Source: Dysgonamonadaceae bacterium (GTDB lineage Bacteria > Bacteroidota > Bacteroidia > Bacteroidales > Azobacteroidaceae). Taken from it: a stretch of DNA of 19,112 bases. This document shows positions 1-5,268 of this stretch, piece by piece. The stretch's first letter is position 1. Each line of letters begins with the position of its first letter. The notes under the pieces are model-generated. The model saw nothing but the letters and a program-made list of their open reading frames with translations, did no database searches and had not been told where the DNA came from. The stretch lies in assembly GCA_031287395.1 (NCBI GenBank), contig JAITTA010000012.1, positions 1 through 19,112 on the forward strand, read 5' to 3'. The position numbers were made by a program, and so were the translations under genes.

Positions 1-1
1 T

Positions 2-745
2 TTTACAGTATTGAGAACAGAAGCTAAAACCGGGGAAGAGGGAGTGTTGGTTAATTTCGGAAATGTCGACCTGGCCTCAGGAACCTTTGAACCCACATAC
101 CAGGGAGAAAACCGGGAAGTTGTCCCCCTGGAAGAAACAACTCTTCCGGTTCTGCAACCCCGGCAAACAGAAGAGACGCCTCCTGTAATAACCCAAAACA
201 ACGAAGAAACCGTAGCCATCGAAACTGCTAGAAAAGAAGAAGAAAGAAAACGACGCGAAGCAGCAGAAGCCGAACAAAGACGTGTTGCCGAAGCCCGGAG
301 AAAAGCTCAGGAAGAACAACAAAGACGGGATGCCATCAATAGCCAGGTTTCAGGAGCATTCGGTACAGGAACCTCCAACCAGTCCAGCCAGGGAACAAGT
401 ACCTCCGGAAGAGGAAATCAAGGTAGTTCCCAGGGAAATTCCGATACCGGTATTTATACCGGCGCAGGAGGCTACGGAGAATTCGCGCTCAACGGAAGGA
501 CATTGGGATCAGGAGGACTTCCAAGGCCAAGTTATTCGGTTCAGGAAGAAGGTAAAATCGTGATCAATATTACTGTAGACCCAAAAGGAAACGTTATTCT
601 GACAGAGATCGGACGAGGGACTAATATTGATAACGAAACCATGAGGAGATCGGCATTAGAAGCAGCTAAAAAGGCCAAATTCAATGTCATCTCAGGGAGT
701 AATAATCAATCGGGAACAATCACCTACAAGTATAACCTAAAATAA
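2..745 (+). CDS. TonB/TolA-like energy transducer, 5' end cut by window
   Basis: This is the C-terminal part of a periplasmic energy transducer. It would couple the proton-motive force (through ExbB/ExbD or TolQ/TolR partners) to outer-membrane receptors. The reading frame is open to the left edge, so the start codon and the expected single N-terminal membrane helix lie outside the window; an in-frame TTG at 11 is not a convincing start. Visible parts in order: a short acidic and Pro-rich piece, a highly charged Glu/Arg/Lys/Ala helix-forming stretch (about 215-330), a Gly/Ser/Gln/Thr-rich flexible linker (about 340-470), and a globular C-terminal domain beginning near LPRPSYSV, with the TonB-like phrase INITVDPKGNV and a final strand TITYKYNLK. 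The helical linker recalls TolA more than proteobacterial TonB. In Bacteroidales such genes usually follow exbB and exbD genes, which would lie to the left (inference). Family is fairly sure; its receptor partners are unknown. Confidence 0.85.
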   Translation, partial: FTVLRTEAKTGEEGVLVNFGNVDLASGTFEPTYQGENREVVPLEETTLPVLQPRQTEETPPVITQNNEETVAIETARKEEERKRREAAEAEQRRVAEARRKAQEEQQRRDAINSQVSGAFGTGTSNQSSQGTSTSGRGNQGSSQGNSDTGIYTGAGGYGEFALNGRTLGSGGLPRPSYSVQEEGKIVINITVDPKGNVILTEIGRGTNIDNETMRRSALEAAKKAKFNVISGSNNQSGTITYKYNLK

Positions 746-806
746 TTTTACGTTATACGTCCGGCTTACGCACAGTAAGAACGTACAACGTAAAAACGTA
801 AAACGC
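746..806. repeat. Imperfect inverted repeat with AACGT tandem units between tonB-like gene and DJ-1 gene
   Basis: The stretch right after the stop codon at 743-745 has a 15-base arm at 746-760 and its complement at 781-795 with one mismatch. An inner CTTAC/GTAAG stem lies at 765-769/775-779. The right arm continues as tandem AACGT units at 780, 787, 795 and 802, at 7, 8 and 7 base steps. It could fold into a hairpin on either strand. The bases after it are not a clean T-run on the + strand, so I do not call it an intrinsic terminator. No TAnnTTTG promoter is seen, so the DJ-1 gene may be read through from the upstream gene. Confidence 0.6.
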
Positions 807-813
807 AATCAAT

Positions 814-1365
814 ATGAAAGAAGTATTTGTTTTTTTAGCCAATGGTTTTGAGGAAATCGAAGCGACCGCAACGATCGATGTTCTTCGGCGGGGAGATTTG
901 AAGGTAAATACCGTATCGGTTTCCAACGACAAAGTAGTGACAGGAGCTCATGGTATTCCTGTAATAGCAGATATGACTTTTCCGGATTCGGATTTTTCAA
1001 ACGGTTCCATGTTGGTATTGCCCGGTGGAATGCCGGGAGCAAGTAATCTAAATGCTCATGAAGGGCTGAAAAATTTGTTGTCGTTTTATTTCGAATCGGG
1101 TAAAAATGTAGCCGCTATCTGTGCCGCCCCCTTGGTATTAGGAGGACTTGGTATTCTGAAAGGTAAAAAAGCAACTTGTTATCCCGGTTTCGAACCACAA
1201 CTGATAGGCGCTATCGTAACAGGGAATCCGGTAGAAAAAGACGGCATGGTAATTACCGGAAGAGGTCCGGGGTTTGCAATAGAGTTTGCATTGGCACTGG
1301 TTGCCGAATTACAAGGAGAAGTAAAAGCAAATGAAGTGGCGGCAGGACTAATGCCTCCGAAATGA
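814..1365 (+). CDS. DJ-1/PfpI (ThiJ) family protein
   Basis: A 183-residue cytosolic protein of the DJ-1/YajL branch of the glutamine amidotransferase-like superfamily. Members are reported as glyoxalase III or deglycase-type enzymes and as oxidative-stress protectors; the true substrate is debated. The expected nucleophile elbow is at AAICAAP, with Cys103 in the place of human DJ-1 Cys106. The partner acid is Glu16 in GFEEIEA, matching DJ-1 Glu18. The LPGGMPGA loop near 69-76 is also typical. Length is normal for single-domain family members. The start ATG at 814 directly follows the repeat-bearing spacer, with no Shine-Dalgarno sequence. It lies 68 bases after the tonB-like gene on the same strand and ends at a strong terminator, so it is probably the last gene of that unit. 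Family assignment is secure; the precise activity is not. Confidence 0.93.
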   Translation: MKEVFVFLANGFEEIEATATIDVLRRGDLKVNTVSVSNDKVVTGAHGIPVIADMTFPDSDFSNGSMLVLPGGMPGASNLNAHEGLKNLLSFYFESGKNVAAICAAPLVLGGLGILKGKKATCYPGFEPQLIGAIVTGNPVEKDGMVITGRGPGFAIEFALALVAELQGEVKANEVAAGLMPPK

Positions 1366-1387
1366 AAATCCGGGACTATAAAAACAG

Positions 1388-1426
1388 AAAACAGGGTACT
1401 GAAAAATCACAGATACCCTGTTTTTG
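1388..1426 (+). terminator. Intrinsic terminator, probably bidirectional
   Basis: A perfect 11-bp stem (1388-1398 with 1414-1424, core ACAGGGTA/TACCCTGT) and a 15-base loop are followed by a T-rich run ending TTTTTGTTTG. The left arm is preceded by an A-rich run, so the same hairpin works for the minus strand. It sits between the convergent ends of the DJ-1 gene (1365) and the TIM-barrel gene (1466), where termination from both sides is expected. Confidence 0.92.
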
Positions 1427-1465
1427 TTTGTACAGTAAGTATGTGTATGTGTGTATTATTTATAT

Positions 1466-2356
1466 TTATTGAGCTACCGTATCATAATTCTTCTTCACCA
1501 GCGGGCAAGCCAACAAATAGTCCAGACTGCGCTTAATGCTTTCAACCGGAGGAAAATTATATTTTTCTACCTCTACAATGATATGTTTTGCCCCCGATTT
1601 TTCGATATTATTGAAAATAGCATCAAAACCAACCATTCCGCTTTGACCAAGTTCTTTATTATCCTTGATATGCAATAACTCAAAGCGACCCGGATATTTT
1701 TCGAAATAATCAACCGGAGATTGTCCACCTCTGACTACCCAATAAACATCCATTTGAAAGAATACCAAATTCGGATCGGTATTTTCCACCATGTAATCAT
1801 ACATTGTTTTACCTTCGATCTTGTTAAATTCGAATGCATGATTATGGTATCCGAATTTCAGACCCTGAGCTTTGCATTTTTCACCGATCTTATTGTAATA
1901 ATCACAATAAGTCTTCAATCCGGCTAGAGTTCCGGGAGTAGGCATCGACGGAGTCACAATGTATTTCATACCGGCTACCTTATGCGCTGCGATACATTGA
2001 TCCCACCAGGCCCATATGTCATCCCATTTAACCGAGTCGGGATTGGTTGATTCCAGAGATTTTCCCGTATGCGAAGAAAGGACTCTCATACCGGCAGCTT
2101 CAATTGCCTTTTTAAATTCTTCCGGGGACAGATTATAGAACTTACCATCACTGTAGTTGGCCGCTTCAATATCGGTATATCCCACCTCTCCAACAGCCTT
2201 AATGGTTCCGGGAAAATCTTTATTGATATTATCCCTCACAGAATAAAGTTGAATCCCAACATCTTTTTTCTCGATTTTTGGAGCTGTTTCTGCCGGTTGG
2301 CAAGCACACATCATTCCAATAATAAACAATGAGCAAAGAGTTTTAAGTGTTTTCAT
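1466..2356 (-). CDS. Exported sugar phosphate isomerase/epimerase-fold (xylose isomerase-like TIM barrel) lipoprotein
   Basis: A 296-residue protein with an N-terminal lipoprotein signal. A basic start (MKTLKTL), a short hydrophobic core and a Met-Cys-Ala-Cys lipobox give a likely lipidated Cys at residue 19. The mature part is an AP-endonuclease-2/xylose isomerase-like TIM barrel. Typical phrases are VGIQLYSVRD, the YHNHAFEF metal-site strand, HIKD, and a final Glu-rich strand IIVEVEKY; the His, Asp and Glu residues would bind a divalent metal. In this fold these catalyse sugar isomerisation or epimerisation; many Bacteroidota copies are exported and have no assigned substrate. The ATG at 2356 is chosen over a TTG nine bases upstream because it gives a clean signal peptide. 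It has its own promoter divergent from the TcdA-like gene. Fold is sure; activity and substrate are not known. Confidence 0.88.
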   Translation of the reverse strand: MKTLKTLCSLFIIGMMCACQPAETAPKIEKKDVGIQLYSVRDNINKDFPGTIKAVGEVGYTDIEAANYSDGKFYNLSPEEFKKAIEAAGMRVLSSHTGKSLESTNPDSVKWDDIWAWWDQCIAAHKVAGMKYIVTPSMPTPGTLAGLKTYCDYYNKIGEKCKAQGLKFGYHNHAFEFNKIEGKTMYDYMVENTDPNLVFFQMDVYWVVRGGQSPVDYFEKYPGRFELLHIKDNKELGQSGMVGFDAIFNNIEKSGAKHIIVEVEKYNFPPVESIKRSLDYLLACPLVKKNYDTVAQ

Positions 2357-2392
2357 ACGGTACAATTTTTATTTTTAAATAATAATGAATCA

Positions 2393-2420
2393 CAAAGATA
2401 CAATTTTTTTGTTAATTCAA
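2393..2420 (-). promoter_or_regulatory. Promoter of the TIM-barrel lipoprotein gene
   Basis: Reading the minus strand, TATCTTTG at 2400-2393 matches the Bacteroidota -7 element TAnnTTTG. A TTG lies 17 bases upstream (2420-2418), slightly closer than usual. Transcription would begin near 2386, about 30 bases before the ATG at 2356. Confidence 0.65.
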
Positions 2421-2438
2421 TGGCTTTACGTAATTTTG
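2408..2438 (+). promoter_or_regulatory. Promoter of the TcdA-like gene
   Basis: TTTG at 2408-2411, a 19-base spacer, then TAATTTTG at 2431-2438 fit the Bacteroidota -33/-7 promoter exactly. The predicted start of transcription, near 2445, is about 15 bases before the ATG at 2460. This argues against the in-frame ATG at 2385, which lies upstream of the promoter. Its -33 box lies inside the divergent promoter's -33/-7 spacer. Confidence 0.8.
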
Positions 2439-2459
2439 GAAAATATTTTACATAAATTA

Positions 2460-3170
2460 ATGAAAAATTCGATATTCCAACGTACGGAATTACTTTTAGG
2501 AGAGGAATGTATGAAACATTTGTCCCGGGTGAAAGTGATTGTTTTTGGAGTTGGAGGAGTCGGAAGTTGGTGTATTGAAGCCCTTGTCAGATCTGGGATT
2601 AAGCATATAACCATCGTTGATTCCGATACTATTTGCGATTCCAATATTAATCGGCAATTGCATGCTACGACCAAGACCATAGGCCAATCGAAGACGGAAA
2701 TAATGCAAAAACGATTGCAGGAAATAAATCCCGGTGTGGAAGTAATCCCTTTGAATATGCGTTATAATGAAGAAACCTCCCCTTTTTTCAACCTGGACAG
2801 TTACGACTACATCATTGATGCTATCGACAGTTTAAGTTGTAAGACCCACCTGATTCAAACAGCAACCCGAACAAACGCCGTATTTTTTTCATCAATGGGT
2901 GCTGCACTCAAGATGGACCCCTCCCGGATTCAAACGGCCGAATTTTGGAAAGTACACGGATGTCCGCTTGCTGCGGCATTACGGAGAAAATTACGCAAAG
3001 AAGGGGTACCCCGGAAAACATTCACCTGCGTTTTCAGCGATGAACTATTATCGAACCGGATAGAAGGCAATGCAAACGGAACCCTCATGCATGTGACAGC
3101 CTCTTTCGGACTGGCCATTGCAGGACTGGTTATCAAAGATGTTTATAAGAATTTTTCCGGGAAGCAATGA
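2460..3170 (+). CDS. tcdA: tRNA threonylcarbamoyladenosine dehydratase-like ThiF/MoeB family E1 enzyme
   Basis: A 236-residue member of the ThiF/MoeB/HesA E1-like adenylating family, closest in layout to TcdA (CsdL). TcdA uses ATP to cyclise the t6A base at position 37 of ANN-decoding tRNAs to ct6A. The N-terminal FQRTELLLGEECM leads into the nucleotide-binding GVGGVGS loop (residues 30-36). Next come an acidic strand end IVDSD, the Arg-bearing INRQLHAT motif, and the IDAIDSLSCK and SSMGAALKMDPSRI segments typical of TcdA. The size is slightly below the 268 residues of the E. coli protein. The start at 2460 is set by the promoter just upstream and by family alignment of the N-terminus. Its last 38 bases overlap the convergent sucD end. 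No csdA/csdE-like partner is in the window. Family is secure; TcdA rather than another ThiF homologue is likely. Confidence 0.86.
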   Translation: MKNSIFQRTELLLGEECMKHLSRVKVIVFGVGGVGSWCIEALVRSGIKHITIVDSDTICDSNINRQLHATTKTIGQSKTEIMQKRLQEINPGVEVIPLNMRYNEETSPFFNLDSYDYIIDAIDSLSCKTHLIQTATRTNAVFFSSMGAALKMDPSRIQTAEFWKVHGCPLAAALRRKLRKEGVPRKTFTCVFSDELLSNRIEGNANGTLMHVTASFGLAIAGLVIKDVYKNFSGKQ

Positions 3171-4017
3171 ATTCCGGAACTTCCGAAGGAACACCGGCCA
3201 CAGGAATTCCTGCAGCCGCAAAGGCTTCCACTTTCTCTTTTGCCGTACCCGAACCGGATGAAATGATCGCCCCTGCATGCCCCATTTGTTTATCCGGAGG
3301 AGCTGATTTTCCGGCAATAAATGCAACAACCGGTTTACTGATGTAGTCGCGGATATATTTTGCTGCCTGTTCTTCCGCATCTCCGCCGATTTCCCCAACT
3401 AATACGATAGAATCGGTATCCGGATCCTGCTCAAACAGTTCCAGCAAATCTTTATAATAAAGTCCGGTCACAGGATCACCTCCTACCCCTATGGCTGTCG
3501 ATTGTCCGATTCCTTTCAAAGTCAGATTATAAACAATCTCATACGTCAGGGTACCGCTTCTACTGATAATTCCGGTTTTTCCCGGCAGGAAAATATTTCC
3601 CGGCAGGATTCCAACCAGACTTTTTCCGGGCGAAATCAAACCCGGAGAATTCGGACCAATCAGCTTGGCTCCCTTTTTCCGGATATAGTTATACGCCGGA
3701 ATTACATCCAGTGTCGGGATTCCCTCCGTGATACACACGATTAGTTTTATCCCGGCATCCGCAGCTTCCATCATGGCATCCCCGGCAAAAGCGGAAGGGA
3801 CAAAAATGATCGAAGTATCGGCCCCGGTTTCTCGCACCGCTTCGTGAACAGAGTTATACACAGGAATTCCGTGAATCCGGGTTCCTTTCTTTCCGGGAGA
3901 AGTACCGGCAACGATATTCGTCCCAGCTGTTTTCATTTTCAAAGCATGGAAACTTCCGTCCCTGCCGGTTATGCCTTGGACAATGAGGCGAGTTTGTTGA
4001 TCAATCAGGATACTCAT
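3133..4017 (-). CDS. sucD: Succinyl-CoA synthetase (ADP/GDP-forming), alpha subunit
   Basis: A 294-residue alpha subunit of succinyl-CoA synthetase. The enzyme interconverts succinyl-CoA and succinate with substrate-level phosphorylation, in the TCA cycle or, in Bacteroidales, in the succinate and methylmalonyl-CoA routes. The N-terminal CoA-binding Rossmann domain has GITGRDGSFH (residues 15-24). The ligase domain has IGPNSPGLISPGK and SRSGTLTYE, and the phosphorylated His is His247 in QMGHAGA. Length is normal for the family. It lies 42 bases downstream of sucC on the same strand, the usual order, so the two are almost surely co-transcribed. Its last 38 bases overlap the 3' end of the convergent TcdA-like gene, so there is no room for a terminator between them. 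Nucleotide preference (ATP or GTP) cannot be read from the sequence. Confidence 0.97.
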   Translation of the reverse strand: MSILIDQQTRLIVQGITGRDGSFHALKMKTAGTNIVAGTSPGKKGTRIHGIPVYNSVHEAVRETGADTSIIFVPSAFAGDAMMEAADAGIKLIVCITEGIPTLDVIPAYNYIRKKGAKLIGPNSPGLISPGKSLVGILPGNIFLPGKTGIISRSGTLTYEIVYNLTLKGIGQSTAIGVGGDPVTGLYYKDLLELFEQDPDTDSIVLVGEIGGDAEEQAAKYIRDYISKPVVAFIAGKSAPPDKQMGHAGAIISSGSGTAKEKVEAFAAAGIPVAGVPSEVPEFIASRKNSYKHL

Positions 4018-4059
4018 GAAGTTTGAAAATTAAGCGTTGAAAATAGATTACAAATATAA

Positions 4060-5202
4060 TTATTTCTGAAGTTCAGCATGGGTAATAGAAATACGTGTAG
4101 CTTCCTCCATTGTTTCTGCAAGTATAAAAGGGCCATTTTTCAAAAGTTCACGACCTTCCTTCTCGTTTGTTCCCGTCAGGCGTACAATGACGGGTATTTT
4201 TGTCTCTATCTGCCCGAATGATTTCAGCAATCCGGAAGCCATATCGTCACAACGTGTAATGCCTCCGAATATATTAATCATAACTACTTTTACATTAGGA
4301 TCGCCCAGCAACAGAGCCATAGCATCAACCACCTTCTCCGGATTGGAACTCCCTCCGATATCTAGAAAATTTGCAGGATTACCTCCGAAATGTTTAATGA
4401 TATCCATCGTTGCCATTGCCAGACCGGCTCCATTGACCATACATCCGATGTTACCATCCAGACCTACATAACTAAAACCTTTACTTTTGGCAATCTGTTC
4501 TTTCCGTTCTTCTTCAGTGGATTCCCGCAGAAAGCGGATATCAGGATGCCGGAACAACGCATTATCGTCGAATACCATTTTGGCATCTACTGCGGAAATA
4601 CGGCCTTCCCTCGTAAGTACAAGAGGGTTGACCTCTACCAGAGAGGCATCGGTATCGATCATCAGCCGGTAAAGATTCCGAATCAACGAAACCATTTGTT
4701 TCACATGGTCCATATTTTCAAATAAAGTAAACGCGGCCCGACGGGCAAAAAAATCAGGAATTCCGACAGAACTGTCTACGACAAACTTATAAATTTTTTC
4801 CGGGGTTTTCCGGGCAACATCTTCTATATCGACTCCTCCCTGCCGGCTAATCATTAAAACTACAGAACGAAGATTCCGGTCGATCACAAAACTCAGATAA
4901 TATTCCACGGCAATATCTACAGCCTGAGTCACCAATATACGGTCTACAATATAACCTTTGATATTCATTCCCAGAATGAGACCGGCAAAATCTCTTACTT
5001 CATCAACATTTTTCGCCAATTTTACGCCTCCGGCTTTTCCTCTCCCTCCGGTCAGTACCTGCGCTTTGATAACGACAGGTTTTTCCTCCAAAACAGAGTA
5101 CGCAAGGATAGCTTCTTCTACATTACGGCACAAAATCCCATTCTCAACAGGGACATGATACTTAGCGAATAATTCTTTTGCCTGATATTCGTGGATTTTC
5201 AT
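4060..5202 (-). CDS. sucC: Succinyl-CoA synthetase (ADP/GDP-forming), beta subunit
   Basis: A 380-residue beta subunit that binds the nucleotide and partners SucD. The N-terminal ATP-grasp domain begins MKIHEYQAKELF and has the glycine-rich TGGRGKAGGV loop (residues 51-60). Metal-site residues sit in LVEVNPL (Glu190, Asn192) and SAVDAK (Asp206). The C-terminal CoA-ligase domain has MVNGAGLAMATMD, FLDIGG and INIFGGITRCD. Length agrees with the family (about 385). The ATG at 5202 gives the canonical N-terminus. A perfect 15-bp inverted repeat ends only four bases before this start codon (separate entry). The gene lies 66 bases after alaS on the same strand. I see no good promoter of its own: the best candidate (TATTTTTC, just before the hairpin) misses the final G of the -7 consensus. 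Confidence 0.97.
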   Translation of the reverse strand: MKIHEYQAKELFAKYHVPVENGILCRNVEEAILAYSVLEEKPVVIKAQVLTGGRGKAGGVKLAKNVDEVRDFAGLILGMNIKGYIVDRILVTQAVDIAVEYYLSFVIDRNLRSVVLMISRQGGVDIEDVARKTPEKIYKFVVDSSVGIPDFFARRAAFTLFENMDHVKQMVSLIRNLYRLMIDTDASLVEVNPLVLTREGRISAVDAKMVFDDNALFRHPDIRFLRESTEEERKEQIAKSKGFSYVGLDGNIGCMVNGAGLAMATMDIIKHFGGNPANFLDIGGSSNPEKVVDAMALLLGDPNVKVVMINIFGGITRCDDMASGLLKSFGQIETKIPVIVRLTGTNEKEGRELLKNGPFILAETMEEATRISITHAELQK

Positions 5203-5206
5203 GATC

Positions 5207-5257
5207 TTCCGGGTGTTTAAAGCGATAACGAACCATTTGTTATTTAAACACCCGGAA
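5207..5257 (-). repeat. Perfect 15-bp inverted repeat (long hairpin) between alaS and sucC
   Basis: Arms at 5207-5221 and 5243-5257 are perfectly complementary (TTCCGGGTGTTTAAA and its complement). An inner 4-bp TAAC/GTTA stem (5226-5229/5239-5242) could extend the helix around a 9-base loop. On the minus strand the hairpin comes 11 bases after the alaS stop and ends four bases before the sucC ATG. The bases that follow are GATC and the start codon, not a U-run, so it is not a normal intrinsic terminator. A GGAAG that could act as a ribosome site begins inside the stem. It may be an mRNA processing site, a translation-controlling hairpin or a DNA operator. Confidence 0.85.
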
Positions 5258-5268
5258 AAATAAATAGT

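Noticed and set aside
1431..1460. TATGTG-rich stretch after the DJ-1 terminator as a functional repeat
   Set aside because: It is only a few imperfect TG/TA units in a convergent spacer and does not rise above ordinary low complexity.
2385..2459. Longer N-terminus for the TcdA-like gene from ATG 2385
   Set aside because: This start lies upstream of a good promoter whose predicted transcript begins near 2445, and the extra residues do not look like the family N-terminus.
5203..5268. Intrinsic terminator for alaS at the 15-bp hairpin
   Set aside because: The bases after the stem on the minus strand are GATC and the sucC start codon, with no U-run. It is listed as an inverted repeat instead.
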